From: an uncultured SAR116 cluster alpha proteobacterium | Lineage (GTDB): Bacteria > Pseudomonadota > Alphaproteobacteria > Puniceispirillales > Marisalimonadaceae | DNA: 64,000 nucleotides | Direction: 5' to 3' | NCBI GenBank assembly: GCA_902625215.1 | Contig: CACOAO010000012.1 | Span: forward strand, 1 to 64,000 | Part shown: positions 26,764 through 36,947 of the stretch, one piece after another | Position numbering within the stretch: position 1 is the first letter of the stretch | Layout: each line of letters starts with the position of its first letter | The notes under the pieces: model-generated | Databases searched by the model: none | What the model saw: only the letters and a program-made list of their open reading frames with translations | Told to the model about the DNA's origin: nothing | Made by a program: the position numbers and the translations under genes

Positions 26764-28223
26764 TTTGCAACTCCATCAGCTATAAAATTAAATCCTATAC
26801 TCCTTTCTAATACTCTAGCTGTACTAATCAACCCGGGTTCATCAAAAGAATTTGCAATCAATTGTATACCAATTGGCAAACCAGATTTATCTAGGCCAAC
26901 TGGCAAAGAAATTCCTGGCAATCCCGCCAAGCTTGCTGGTACTGTAAAAATATCATTTAAATACATAATAAGAGGGTCTTGTTTTTTACCTAATTCGAAA
27001 GAAGTTGTTGGTGTTGAAGGTGTTAAAATATAATCTACTTTTTTATAAACGTTTTCAAAATCTTCTTTTATCAATCTTCTTACTTTTTGGGCTTTTAGAT
27101 AGTATGCATCATAATATCCTGAAGATAACACATAAGTACCAATCATTATCCTTCTCTTAACTTCGTCGCCAAAACCATTTCCACGAGTTAATTCATACAT
27201 TTTGTCTAAACTAGAAGCTTCCTGTCTTGCGCCATATCTAACACCATCATACCGAGCTAAATTACTTGAGGCTTCAGCAGGAGCAATAATATAATAAGCA
27301 GGCAGAGCGTATTTAGTATGAGGCAACGAAACTGGAATTATCTCAGCTCCTTCATCTCTTAACAAATCAATTGATTTATCATAAAATTTTACAATATCTT
27401 CAGAAATACCATCTTGTGTGTATTCTTTTGGTATGCCTATTTTTTTTCCTTTTATGCCTTTATCCAAGTAATTCATTAAGTCTGGCATTATTAAATTTGC
27501 TGATGTTGAGTCTTTTTGGTCATAACCAGCCATAGAATTTAACATTAAAGCAGCATCACTAACTGTTCTCGTTAGTGGACCTGCCTGATCTAAGGAAGAA
27601 GAAAATGCTACAATTCCCCATCTTGAACACCTTCCATACGTAGGCTTTAAACCTGTTATACCACAAAAAGCTGCTGGTTGCCTTATTGACCCACCTGTAT
27701 CAGTACCTGTTGCCGCTAGAGCAGACCTTGCAGCAACCGCTGCAGCTGATCCACCTGATGAACCACCTGGAGACATTTTTTTATTTTTCAACCATGGGTT
27801 GATTACATTACCTTTAGCTGCAGTTTCATTACTAGAACCCATAGCAAATTCATCACACGACAATTTTCCAAGAATAACTGCACCATCATTCCATAGATTC
27901 TGAGTTACTGTACTTTCATAAGTGGGTATAAAGTTTTCTAAAATTTTTGAAGACGCAGTTGTTTTTATATCTTTGGTACAAAACATATCTTTAATTCCTA
28001 TGGGAATTCCCTCTAGGGGTCTTGCTGTACCATCAATCAATTTTTTGTCAGATTCTTTTGCCATTCTTATGGCCTTATCCTCAACTATTTCAAGATAAGC
28101 ACCTAGTGAAGATGTATCACTTATAGATTTTAAATAAGCATTCGTTAATTCTAATGATGATATCTTTTTATTTTTAAGAGCTTTAGAGGCTTCAACTAAA
28201 TTTAAATCAAGCAATTCAGACAT
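26760..28223 (-). CDS. gatA: Asp/Glu-tRNA amidotransferase subunit A
   Basis: A 487-residue amidase-signature subunit that releases ammonia from glutamine or asparagine and passes it to GatB. The Ser-cisSer-Lys triad is present: K78 (GIKDMF), S155 ([10 protein letters not shown]) and nucleophile S179 ([11 protein letters not shown]). The start shares one base with the gatC stop (TAATG), and the end overlaps gatB by 4 bases, so the three subunits are made in step. Confidence 0.97.
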   Translation of the reverse strand: MSELLDLNLVEASKALKNKKISSLELTNAYLKSISDTSSLGAYLEIVEDKAIRMAKESDKKLIDGTARPLEGIPIGIKDMFCTKDIKTTASSKILENFIPTYESTVTQNLWNDGAVILGKLSCDEFAMGSSNETAAKGNVINPWLKNKKMSPGGSSGGSAAAVAARSALAATGTDTGGSIRQPAAFCGITGLKPTYGRCSRWGIVAFSSSLDQAGPLTRTVSDAALMLNSMAGYDQKDSTSANLIMPDLMNYLDKGIKGKKIGIPKEYTQDGISEDIVKFYDKSIDLLRDEGAEIIPVSLPHTKYALPAYYIIAPAEASSNLARYDGVRYGARQEASSLDKMYELTRGNGFGDEVKRRIMIGTYVLSSGYYDAYYLKAQKVRRLIKEDFENVYKKVDYILTPSTPTTSFELGKKQDPLIMYLNDIFTVPASLAGLPGISLPVGLDKSGLPIGIQLIANSFDEPGLISTARVLERSIGFNFIADGVAK

Positions 28224-28525
28224 TATTCAATAACCTTTGGAACAACAAAAAAGCCACTAGAGCTTTCAGGGGCATTTTTTAAAACTAAATCTTCAATGTT
28301 GCCATCACTTACTTGATCACTTCTAAATGGCAATTTATGACCTGTAACGGAAGCTAACGGTTCTATATTAGAGGTATCTACTTCATCAAGCTGTGCAACA
28401 AAGCCTAAAATATTATTTAAATCATTAGTAAGACTTTGTTTGTTTGCTTCTGGAATATCTAAACGAGAAAGCCGAGCTATTTTATTTACAGTAGGTACAT
28501 CTACGATTGTATCTTTATTAGACAT
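28223..28525 (-). CDS. gatC: Asp/Glu-tRNA amidotransferase subunit C
   Basis: A 100-residue belt protein that wraps GatA and GatB. Characteristic features are [13 protein letters not shown] near the N-terminus, [20 protein letters not shown] in the middle and the C-terminal FFVVPKVIE. It is the first gene of gatCAB, divergent from ruvX with 60 bases between the two starts; promoters for both must lie there. Confidence 0.95.
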   Translation of the reverse strand: MSNKDTIVDVPTVNKIARLSRLDIPEANKQSLTNDLNNILGFVAQLDEVDTSNIEPLASVTGHKLPFRSDQVSDGNIEDLVLKNAPESSSGFFVVPKVIE

Positions 28526-28585
28526 GTATAACCCTATATTAAATTGATAAATTTTATTTTATATGAAAGTCTGTTAGCATCAATT

Positions 28586-29053
28586 ATGCCTATCTTCAAG
28601 CCTGATGAATTTTTGTTAAATATTTTACCTAAAAAAAGACTGTTAGGAATTGACCATGGTACTAAAACAATTGGCATTGCAATAAGTAATTCTGATATGA
28701 CAGTTGCTTCACCAATAAAAACTATCAAAAGAGACAAACTCATATCCGATATAAGTAAATTGATTTCAATCTTCGATGAGTATGAAATTACAGGATTAGT
28801 AATCGGCTGGCCACTTAACATGGATGGTAGTATAGGTCCTAGATGCGACTCAGTGAGGAATTTTACAAATAGTGTTTTAAAAAACAGAGATCTTCCAGTT
28901 TTATTACATGACGAAAGAATGTCCACAATGGCTGTTGAAAAACCAATGATAATAGCAGATATGACAAGAAAACAAAGAAGTTTAAGAACTGATCAACTGG
29001 CAGCTTGTTGGATTTTGCAAACTGCACTGGACGTATTAAAAAAAAAGATGTAG
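28586..29053 (+). CDS. ruvX: Holliday junction resolvase-like protein RuvX/YqgF
   Basis: A 155-residue RNase H-fold protein (YqgF/RuvX), implicated in resolving recombination junctions and in 16S rRNA 5'-end processing. Conserved are LLGIDHGTKTIGIA with D23, VIGWPLNMDGS and LHDERMST, the acidic residues of which bind metal. ATG at 28586 is preferred over an in-frame TTG 42 bases upstream, because family members start about 15-20 residues before the GIDxG strand. It lies 13 bases before pyrB. Confidence 0.92.
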   Translation: MPIFKPDEFLLNILPKKRLLGIDHGTKTIGIAISNSDMTVASPIKTIKRDKLISDISKLISIFDEYEITGLVIGWPLNMDGSIGPRCDSVRNFTNSVLKNRDLPVLLHDERMSTMAVEKPMIIADMTRKQRSLRTDQLAACWILQTALDVLKKKM

Positions 29054-29066
29054 TAAGATATTTTTA

Positions 29067-30041
29067 ATGAATGAATTATTAAAAAATAATTATGAAGTTA
29101 GTAAATCTTCACCTGTAAAATTATCATCTCACCACCTATTAGCAATAGAAGGTATGCAAAAATCTGAAATTCAGAAACTACTTGATAGAGCTGATTATTT
29201 TGCAAATCTAGATAAACACACCGACACTAAATATCTGTCTGGATATGTGGTTTTGAACGTCTTTTTTGAAAATTCAACTCGTACTAGAGTTTCATTTGAA
29301 CTTGCAGCTAGAAGACTTGGTGCAGAAGTAATTAATATTTCTCTAATTAACTCATCAATAAAAAAAGGAGAAAGCTTATTAGATACCGCTAGTACTCTAA
29401 ACGCAATGAAACCTGATTTATTGATAGTAAGACATCCCCATAGTGGCGCACCACTCCTATTCGCAAAATATTTAAGTTGTAGTATTATCAATGCTGGTGA
29501 CGGAAGACACGAGCACCCTACCCAAGCTTTGTTAGATGCTCTAACAATCAAAAGAAGAATTGGATACCTGGAAGGTTTAAAAATAAGCATATGTGGGGAT
29601 ATTGCTAACAGTAGAGTAGCAAGATCAAACATACATTTATTAACAACTATGGGTGCTGAAGTTAGATGCGTTGCTCCATCAACATTAATGCCTTCGAGCT
29701 TAGAAAAATTAGGTGTGAAATGCTTTAATGATATGAAAGAAGGAATTAAAGATACTGATGTAGTAATGTTATTACGTCTTCAAAATGAAAGAATGTCCGG
29801 AACAGAAAATCCTTCTGAAAGAGAATATTTTAAATTTTTTGGTCTTGATGAAACAAAACTTTCAATGGCTAACTCAAATGCAGTAATCATGCATCCTGGA
29901 CCAATGAATAGAGGTGTGGAAATAGCATCTGCCCTGGCAGATGATACAAATAGGAGTTTAATAAAAACTCAAGTTGAAATGGGTGTTGCTGTAAGGATGT
30001 CAATAATTGAGGCATTAAATCATTCAAAAAATAAAACTTAA
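29067..30041 (+). CDS. pyrB: Aspartate carbamoyltransferase, catalytic subunit
   Basis: A 324-residue enzyme that joins carbamoyl phosphate and aspartate in pyrimidine synthesis. The carbamoyl-phosphate loop FFENSTRTRVSFE, the HPTQALLDA block and the C-terminal HPGPMNRGVEI are all present. No regulatory subunit gene (pyrI) follows; instead a dihydroorotase-like gene starts 8 bases later, the arrangement of class B ATCases that pair with a dihydroorotase-like partner. Confidence 0.96.
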   Translation: MNELLKNNYEVSKSSPVKLSSHHLLAIEGMQKSEIQKLLDRADYFANLDKHTDTKYLSGYVVLNVFFENSTRTRVSFELAARRLGAEVINISLINSSIKKGESLLDTASTLNAMKPDLLIVRHPHSGAPLLFAKYLSCSIINAGDGRHEHPTQALLDALTIKRRIGYLEGLKISICGDIANSRVARSNIHLLTTMGAEVRCVAPSTLMPSSLEKLGVKCFNDMKEGIKDTDVVMLLRLQNERMSGTENPSEREYFKFFGLDETKLSMANSNAVIMHPGPMNRGVEIASALADDTNRSLIKTQVEMGVAVRMSIIEALNHSKNKT

Positions 30042-30049
30042 AGAATTCT

Positions 30050-31375
30050 ATGACTTATTCAATTTTTAAATCTGTAAAATTAATTAATCCTGCTACAAAT
30101 TTTAATCAAAAAACAACTGTGGTAATAAAAAATGATAAAATTATCAAAATATCTAAAGATTTCAATTTAGAACAATTCAAAAAAGATAAACAAACTATAA
30201 TTTATGACTGTGATGGTCTTACAATTTCACCTGGTATATTTGATATGAGGGTAAATATTGGAAAGACTGAAAATCTAAAATCTACTCAAATTACTGCTGC
30301 TGAAAATGGAATTACTTCTATGGCAATTCTCCCTAATCAAACTCCAAAGTTAAATAATCCATCTATAATTGATCATATCAAAAGACAATCAGAAGATATA
30401 AACCTTCCAAAAGTAATGGTCTATGGAGCTGCAACAAAAGATCTAAACAGTCTTGAAATGAGTGAAATTGGGCTCATGTCAGAAATGGGGGCAATAGGTT
30501 TCACTAATGGGAATAAGAGTATTAAAAATAGTCTAGTTATGAGACGATTAATGAGTTATGCAGCAATGATAAATCGTCCTGTAATACAACATGCAGAAGA
30601 CGAAGATTTATCAGGTTTAAATCAAGCTTCAACAACCTCTATAAAAGGTGAAATGAACGAAGGTGAAATATCTACTCGTTTAGGTTTAATTGGAATTCCA
30701 GCCTGTGCTGAAGTTATTATGATTGAAAGAGATATCAGATTGGCTAAGTTGACTGGGGTACACTATCACGTAGCACATGTGTCTACTAGAGATGCAGTTA
30801 ATGTAATCAGGGAAGCTAAAAAATCAGGTTTAAATATTACGTGTGATACTGCTCCACCGTATTTTGCGCTAAACGAAAGTAAATTATTAACTTACAACAC
30901 TGCATTCAAATTGTCTCCTCCTCTCAGAAGCGAAGATGATAGACTAGCAATTATTGAAGGAATTCAAGATGGAACAATTGACGCTATAGCATCTGATCAT
31001 AGAGCTAGATCCAAGGATACAAAAGCTCAACCTTTTTCGGCAGCTTCGGTTGGAGCGTCTGGAATTGAAACTTTGTTTTCAATTACCTTAGATTTAGTAA
31101 ATAAAAACATTGTTGATATTAACAAAGCAATCTCTTTTTTAACTATTAATCCAGCAAAAATTTTTGGAATTGATAGTCCAAGCTTAGAAGAAGAAAAAGT
31201 GGCTGACTTTATAGTTTTTGATGAAAATGAGCTTCATACAATTAAACAAGAAAATTTAAAGACTAGTCCAACTCCGTTTGATGGAAAAGAAATTCATGGT
31301 AAAATCTTAGCAACTTATATAAATGGTCAAGTTGCCTGCATGAATCAGATTTTCAAAAATAAAATAATAAAATGA
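30050..31375 (+). CDS. pyrC: Dihydroorotase-like protein lacking the first HxH metal motif
   Basis: A 441-residue amidohydrolase. The first metal-binding HxH, expected right after the PG at residues 61-62, is replaced: the sequence reads GIFDMRVNIGK, with R67 and N69 where two His should be. Other blocks remain (HAEDEDLSG, YHVAHVSTRDA, IASDHRAR). Similar DMRV-type proteins beside pyrB are known in proteobacteria, some being non-catalytic partners (PyrX-type) required for ATCase assembly. Whether this one hydrolyses dihydroorotate is uncertain, and a second pyrC would settle it. It overlaps plsY by 4 bases. Confidence 0.85.
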   Translation: MTYSIFKSVKLINPATNFNQKTTVVIKNDKIIKISKDFNLEQFKKDKQTIIYDCDGLTISPGIFDMRVNIGKTENLKSTQITAAENGITSMAILPNQTPKLNNPSIIDHIKRQSEDINLPKVMVYGAATKDLNSLEMSEIGLMSEMGAIGFTNGNKSIKNSLVMRRLMSYAAMINRPVIQHAEDEDLSGLNQASTTSIKGEMNEGEISTRLGLIGIPACAEVIMIERDIRLAKLTGVHYHVAHVSTRDAVNVIREAKKSGLNITCDTAPPYFALNESKLLTYNTAFKLSPPLRSEDDRLAIIEGIQDGTIDAIASDHRARSKDTKAQPFSAASVGASGIETLFSITLDLVNKNIVDINKAISFLTINPAKIFGIDSPSLEEEKVADFIVFDENELHTIKQENLKTSPTPFDGKEIHGKILATYINGQVACMNQIFKNKIIK

Positions 31376-31998
31376 CTTATGATTTAAATTATGTGGTTTT
31401 TAGCTCAATCTTTCTTTTTGGATATTTTTTAGGATCAATCCCTTTTGGATTAATACTTACAAAAATATCTGGATTAGGAGATATTAGAAAAATTGGCAGT
31501 GGAAATATTGGCGCCACAAATGTTTTACGAACTGGAAATAAAAAGATAGCCCTCTTCACTCTTCTTCTTGACGGTGGTAAAGGTGCAGTAGCAATCTATC
31601 TAATTACTATTATTTTACCTAAAGTTTTCGATAATAATTTTGATATGGTGAAATTTTATCAATGCATAGTTGCAATTTCAGCTGTCCTAGGCCACTGTTT
31701 CCCAATTTGGCTGAGGTTTAAAGGTGGCAAGGGAGTTGCAACTGGGTTTGGTGTTATTTTATCACTTAATCTATTTATCGGTATAGTTGCACTATTGATA
31801 TGGGTAATTATTGTGAAAATATTTAAAATAAGCTCCATGTCTGCCCTTATTGCGTATTTTTTAATACCTATTCTCATGTTTTATTATGAAACTGAACTCA
31901 TTTATTTTTTAAGTTCCTTCTTAATTTCATTAGTATGTTTTGTTCAGCATCGAGAAAATATTAAACGCTTAATCAATAGATCTGAACCAAAAATATAA
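31372..31998 (+). CDS. plsY: Acyl-phosphate:glycerol-3-phosphate acyltransferase
   Basis: A 208-residue inner-membrane acyltransferase making lysophosphatidate, the first step of phospholipid synthesis. The three family motifs are present: GSIPFGLIL, GSGNIGATNVLR and the glycine-rich FKGGKGVATGFG. Five to seven membrane helices are expected. Its ATG overlaps the dihydroorotase-like stop by 4 bases. In many alphaproteobacteria dprA follows; here 91 bases of A/T-rich DNA lead straight to topA. Confidence 0.95.
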   Translation: MTYDLNYVVFSSIFLFGYFLGSIPFGLILTKISGLGDIRKIGSGNIGATNVLRTGNKKIALFTLLLDGGKGAVAIYLITIILPKVFDNNFDMVKFYQCIVAISAVLGHCFPIWLRFKGGKGVATGFGVILSLNLFIGIVALLIWVIIVKIFKISSMSALIAYFLIPILMFYYETELIYFLSSFLISLVCFVQHRENIKRLINRSEPKI

Positions 31999-32089
31999 AA
32001 ACATTATTATTGTTATTTCATTAAAGTAATGTTATCTGCACTAAAATAGTACATTTAAATATAATAAATTAGTCCAGGATTAAAAGTAA

Positions 32090-34603
32090 ATGAAATTAGT
32101 AATAGTTGAATCTCCAGCGAAAGCTCAGACTATTAATAAATATCTCGGTAATGATTATAAAGTGATGGCTTCTGTGGGTCATATAAGAGATTTACCATCA
32201 AAGGACGGTGCGGTTCTGCCAGATGATAATTTTAAAATGTCCTGGGAAATGCATAAAGATAAAGAAAAAGTTGTTAAAGAAATAATTGGAGAACTTAAAT
32301 CTGCTGAATCATTAATATTAGCTACTGACCCAGATAGAGAAGGTGAGGCAATAAGCTGGCATTTACAAGAAATATTAAATTCAAAAAAAATGATAGAAGA
32401 CAAACCAGTTGAAAGAGTTGTTTTTAACGAAATTACTAAAAATGCTGTTTTAAATGCTATGAAAACACCTCGACAAATTAATTCTGAATTAGTTGAAGCA
32501 TATTTGGCAAGAAGAGCTCTAGATCATCTAATTGGCTTTTCCATTTCTCCAATTTTATGGAGAAAGCTTCCAGGTTCAAAATCTGCTGGCAGAGTTCAAT
32601 CTGTTGCACTAAAACTTATATGCGAAAGAGAAATTGAAATTGAAAAATTCAATATTGAGGAATATTGGTCAGTAACATCTATCTTTTCAAAAAATGATAA
32701 ACAACAATTCCCAGCGAAGTTGTCTGTTCTTGATAAAAACAAATTAGCCAAAATGGATTTAAAAAATGAAAAAGAAACTAATTTAGCATTAGAAAAAATA
32801 AGAAATTCGTCATTTAATATAACTAAAATTTCAACCAAGAGAGTTAAGCGAAATCCATTACCCCCTTTTACAACCTCCACATTACAACAAGAGGCCTCTA
32901 ACAAATTAAGTTTTAGTGCATCAAGAACTATGCGAATAGCTCAAAAATTATATGAAGGTATAAATATTGGTAGCGAGACAACAGGCCTGATAACATATAT
33001 GAGAACCGACGGTGTTCAATTAAGTACTCAGGCGATTGATGAATTAAGAAATGAAATTACAAACCTTCATGGTAAAGAATATATTCCTCAAACACCTAGA
33101 GTTTACAAATCAAAAGCAGCAAATGCGCAAGAGGCGCATGAAGCTATAAGACCAACTGCAATATCTCGTCATCCAGAAAATATGTCTTCCTACTTAGATA
33201 ATGAACAATTTAAACTTTATGAACTTATTTGGAAAAGAACTATATCAAGTCAAATGCAATCAGCTGAATTAGACGAAACATCTGCAGATATTTCAAATAA
33301 TGATAAAACTATCGTTTTTAGAGCAAACGGATCACAAGTACGCTTTCCTGGATTTTTTATTTATAGAGATAGAAGTGATGATAAAATTTTACCCAATTTA
33401 ATTGAAAATGAAAATGTTAATTTAGAAAAAGCAGATGGCGAACAACATTTCACACAACCACCTCCAAGGTATACTGACGCAAGCCTTATAAAGAAAATGG
33501 AGGAACTTGGAATTGGAAGACCATCAACATATGCCTCTATTTTACAAGTTCTTGTCAATAGAAATTATGTTGAGAAAGATAGAGGCAAGCATATTCCTCA
33601 AGAAAGAGGAAGGATTTTGACAGCATTTTTAAATAATTTTTTTGGACAGTATATTGAATATGATTTTACAGCTGACTTGGAAAAAAAGTTAGATAAAGTT
33701 TCAGACGGGAAATTAAACTATAAAAAGCTTTTAGAAGATTTTTGGAATGGCTTTAAACCTCATCTAAACAAAATGTCAAAACTTGAGAGAGAAAAAATTC
33801 TTGAAGCACTAGAAAAAGAATTGGCTGATTTATTCTTTCCTAAAAATGAAGAGGAAACTAATGCTCAACCAAATAGGAAATGTCCAACATGTTCCAATGG
33901 GAATTTAGGTTTGGAACTTGGAAGATATGGTGCTTTTATAGGTTGTTCTAATTATCCAGAATGTAAATTCACAAAGCAAATTGCAAAAAATGAAAATAAA
34001 GAAGAAAATAATGCCAATGAAACTTTTATGCCTGAAAATGACGGTGTCTTGGGAATTGATCCTGAAACAGGTTTGAAAGTTATAATTAAAAAAGGCCCAT
34101 ATGGTATATATCTTCAATTAGGTGAGGAGAAAAAACCAAAAAGGACAAGCATACCAAAGCTAGTAGAGGCATCTGCCATCGACCTGGATAAAGCCCTTTC
34201 ATTTTTATCATTACCAAGATTAATAGGTAAACACCCAGAAACAGGACAGGATATTTCAGCAGGTATAGGAAGATATGGGCCGTATTTAAAATATGATATA
34301 AATTTTATAAGCATACCCGCTGATGAAACTGTAATTAACATTGGTCTTAATCATGCAGTAGTTTTAATTGGTGAAAACAGTGAAAAACTTGGTAAAGTAC
34401 TAGGTGATCATCCTGATGGAAATGGAAAGGTATTAGCTAAATCTGGAAGATTTGGTCCATATGTTGAGTATAATAAAATTAGGGCAACGTTGCCTAAATC
34501 ATTGTCTTTAGAAGAGATTGACTTAAATAAAGCTATAGAGTTAATTATTGCTAAGGCAGCAAAACCTCCCAGATCAAAAAAGAAACAAACCAAAAAAAAA
34601 TAA
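32090..34603 (+). CDS. topA: DNA topoisomerase I
   Basis: An 837-residue type IA topoisomerase relaxing negative supercoils. The Toprim domain is at the N-terminus (VIVESPAKAQTI, then TDPDREGEAISW with the acidic triad). The active-site tyrosine is Y303 in GLITYMRTDG. One C-terminal zinc ribbon (CPTC, then CSNYPEC) is followed by three zinc-free repeats marked by RYGPYL, KKGPYGIYL and RFGPYVEY, and a lysine-rich tail KKKQTKKK. It starts after a CAGGA-containing leader and is followed 18 bases later by rnr. Confidence 0.97.
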   Translation: MKLVIVESPAKAQTINKYLGNDYKVMASVGHIRDLPSKDGAVLPDDNFKMSWEMHKDKEKVVKEIIGELKSAESLILATDPDREGEAISWHLQEILNSKKMIEDKPVERVVFNEITKNAVLNAMKTPRQINSELVEAYLARRALDHLIGFSISPILWRKLPGSKSAGRVQSVALKLICEREIEIEKFNIEEYWSVTSIFSKNDKQQFPAKLSVLDKNKLAKMDLKNEKETNLALEKIRNSSFNITKISTKRVKRNPLPPFTTSTLQQEASNKLSFSASRTMRIAQKLYEGINIGSETTGLITYMRTDGVQLSTQAIDELRNEITNLHGKEYIPQTPRVYKSKAANAQEAHEAIRPTAISRHPENMSSYLDNEQFKLYELIWKRTISSQMQSAELDETSADISNNDKTIVFRANGSQVRFPGFFIYRDRSDDKILPNLIENENVNLEKADGEQHFTQPPPRYTDASLIKKMEELGIGRPSTYASILQVLVNRNYVEKDRGKHIPQERGRILTAFLNNFFGQYIEYDFTADLEKKLDKVSDGKLNYKKLLEDFWNGFKPHLNKMSKLEREKILEALEKELADLFFPKNEEETNAQPNRKCPTCSNGNLGLELGRYGAFIGCSNYPECKFTKQIAKNENKEENNANETFMPENDGVLGIDPETGLKVIIKKGPYGIYLQLGEEKKPKRTSIPKLVEASAIDLDKALSFLSLPRLIGKHPETGQDISAGIGRYGPYLKYDINFISIPADETVINIGLNHAVVLIGENSEKLGKVLGDHPDGNGKVLAKSGRFGPYVEYNKIRATLPKSLSLEEIDLNKAIELIIAKAAKPPRSKKKQTKKK

Positions 34604-34621
34604 ATTTAATCTCAATAACAT

Positions 34622-36724
34622 TTGAATAAAAAAAACGTTGTGCAATCTAATAATAAAATACAAATTTCAAACTTAGAAGTAATTTTTATTGATAATGATG
34701 GTTTTGCTATTGGTCATATTTTGAATAAAAATAGACCAAATCAAGAAATTGAAATTCCATTTGATAAAAAAAATATAGATTTCGATATTGGTGATCATCT
34801 TTTAGTTGAATTAGAATTTGTTGGAAAAAAACAATACAACTTTAAAAAAATTATTAAAAAGATTGAATTTAAAAAAAATTATTTCTTTGCAGAAGTGAAA
34901 TTAACATCAAAAGGGAAATTCTACCTAAATGAATTAGAAAGAGGTTCTCAAAAAAGAACAAAAATTCAGCCAATTCTCATTGATGGTATAAAAATTAACA
35001 AAGGTGACATAGTAAAGGCTCAGAGTGCATCTCGTAAGGTTTTACAAAAACTAAAAATTAAAAAATTAAAAATTAATAAGAACAAGAAATCTAGAAATAA
35101 TGATAATCAATATTACGCAGAAATATTAGAAGTTATAGGTAATGTTCTCGATCCTAATGTATATTCTTACCTGGCGATTAGAGAACACAGTTTAAAAAAC
35201 AACTTCAATCAAGAAATCAAAAATGAAATTAATAATCTTATATATTTTGAAAAGAACGGACGTATAGACTTAAGAGACTTATCGCTTGTTACTATTGATG
35301 GTGATGACGCTAAGGATTTTGACGATGCCGTTTATGCAGAATATGTTAATAAAAAAAAAGAATGGAGAGTGTTGGTTGCCATAGCAGATGTTTCATATTA
35401 TGTGAAACCAAATTCGGCTTTAGACAGAGAAGCTAGAATTAGAGGAAATTCAGTATATCTTCCAAATTTAGTTATTCCAATGCTCCCAGAAGAATTGTCT
35501 AACGATAAATGTTCCCTTAGACCCAATGAAGATAGATTATGTTTAACAGTAGAGATTATATTGGACGAAAAAGGAAAAAAGAAATCACATTCTTTTTTTA
35601 GGTCTGTGATTAACTCAAAAAAACGCCTTACTTATCAACAAGTAGAAGATGTTATTCATAAAAAAACTACAAATGATATTTTTGATAACAAAATTATCAA
35701 AGTTATAAACTCATTGAATGAAGTGTATTTAAATTTAGAAATTTTGAGGAAGAAAAGAGGTGCCTTAAATCTAGAATTGCCCGAAAGAAAAGTTTTATTC
35801 AATGATTCCGGTTGGCCAACTCAAGTCAAAAAAGTTTACGGACTTAGAAGTAATAAAATTATTGAAGAGTTAATGATACTTGCAAATGTGTCCGCTGCAG
35901 AAGAAATAATTAAATTTGATTACCCTGGAATATATCGTGTACATGAGCCTCCTTCTCCTGAAAAATATAAAAGTTTAATTGATATAATTGGCAAACCCCT
36001 AGCTAATATTCTTGTAGGTAAAGTGCCACATCCATTATTAATGAATAAAATTTTAGAGAACACAAAAGAAACAGCTAATTTTGATATGATAAATCAGTCT
36101 ATTTTAAGAAGCCAGTCTCAAGCTAAATACCATAACGAAAATAAATCTCACTTTGGCTTGGCATTAAAAAACTATGTTCATTTTACCTCTCCTATAAGGA
36201 GATATTCAGATTTGATAATTCATAGACAAATTATAGAAATAATAAAAGACAAAAATAAAAGAAAAACTACTCTTACAACTTTAAAAAATAATAATGAAAA
36301 ATTTAAAATAATTAGTGAACACATCTCAAACACCGAACGAATATCAGTAGCCGCTGAAAGAAAAACTATAGATAGACTAATATCACTGTTGTTTAAAGAA
36401 AAAATTAATGAGTTAGTTGATTGTACTGTTATTTCAATTCATAAATTTGGAATTTTTGTATCTATTGAAGACGGAATAGCTGAATCTTTATTACCTTTAA
36501 GAAATTTACCTTATGATTGGTATGACTATGATCAAACAAAACAAATACTCAATGGATTGGATAGTGGTTATAAATTTATAATTGGTATGAAATTTAAAGT
36601 TAAAATTATAGAAGTTGAACCTTTAACAGGAAGTATAATAGTAAAATTTCATGACGAAATGATAATGAGTGAAAAAACTAAAAAAAGAAAAAGTAAACGT
36701 ATAAGAAAAAATAAATTTTCATAA
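34622..36724 (+). CDS. rnr: Ribonuclease R without the N-terminal helix-turn-helix
   Basis: A 700-residue RNB-family 3'-5' exoribonuclease. Cold-shock-like domains (about 10-190) precede the RNB catalytic domain with the metal-binding aspartates in TIDGDDAKDFDDAVYAE. A C-terminal S1 domain (HKFGIFVSIEDGIAES) and a basic tail (KKRKSKRIRKNKFS) follow. Most proteobacterial RNase R proteins carry about 80 further N-terminal residues with a helix-turn-helix. Here the frame is closed by a TAA 6 bases before the start, so that domain is truly missing. The only near start is TTG. It may take the role of RNase II as well as RNase R. Confidence 0.93.
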   Translation: MNKKNVVQSNNKIQISNLEVIFIDNDGFAIGHILNKNRPNQEIEIPFDKKNIDFDIGDHLLVELEFVGKKQYNFKKIIKKIEFKKNYFFAEVKLTSKGKFYLNELERGSQKRTKIQPILIDGIKINKGDIVKAQSASRKVLQKLKIKKLKINKNKKSRNNDNQYYAEILEVIGNVLDPNVYSYLAIREHSLKNNFNQEIKNEINNLIYFEKNGRIDLRDLSLVTIDGDDAKDFDDAVYAEYVNKKKEWRVLVAIADVSYYVKPNSALDREARIRGNSVYLPNLVIPMLPEELSNDKCSLRPNEDRLCLTVEIILDEKGKKKSHSFFRSVINSKKRLTYQQVEDVIHKKTTNDIFDNKIIKVINSLNEVYLNLEILRKKRGALNLELPERKVLFNDSGWPTQVKKVYGLRSNKIIEELMILANVSAAEEIIKFDYPGIYRVHEPPSPEKYKSLIDIIGKPLANILVGKVPHPLLMNKILENTKETANFDMINQSILRSQSQAKYHNENKSHFGLALKNYVHFTSPIRRYSDLIIHRQIIEIIKDKNKRKTTLTTLKNNNEKFKIISEHISNTERISVAAERKTIDRLISLLFKEKINELVDCTVISIHKFGIFVSIEDGIAESLLPLRNLPYDWYDYDQTKQILNGLDSGYKFIIGMKFKVKIIEVEPLTGSIIVKFHDEMIMSEKTKKRKSKRIRKNKFS

Positions 36725-36777
36725 ACTTGACTTTATGAAAAAAAAGAATAACTTATGAAAATTGATCGGAGTTAATT

Positions 36778-36945
36778 ATGGCAAAACCAGCTACTTTACA
36801 AATTAAATTATTAAGTACTGCAGATACGGGTTTCTTTTACGTAACAAAAAAGAACCCAAGAACAAAGCCAGAAAAATTAGAACTTAAAAAATACGATCCG
36901 AAAGTTAGAAAACACGTTTTATTTAAAGAAGCCAAAATTAAGTAA
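36778..36945 (+). CDS. rpmG: 50S ribosomal protein bL33
   Basis: A 55-residue ribosomal protein, recognised by the blocks [36 protein letters not shown] and [13 protein letters not shown]. It has no cysteine, so it is the zinc-free form. GGAG at 36768-36771 sits 6 bases before the ATG, one of the best ribosome sites in the window. The gene follows rnr by 53 bases and converges on the eipB-like gene, with 2 bases between stops. Confidence 0.97.
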   Translation: MAKPATLQIKLLSTADTGFFYVTKKNPRTKPEKLELKKYDPKVRKHVLFKEAKIK

Positions 36946-36947
36946 AA

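Noticed and set aside
29195-29632. A 145-codon open frame opposite pyrB
   Set aside because: Antisense to the conserved carbamoyltransferase, with no independent start signal or family motif.
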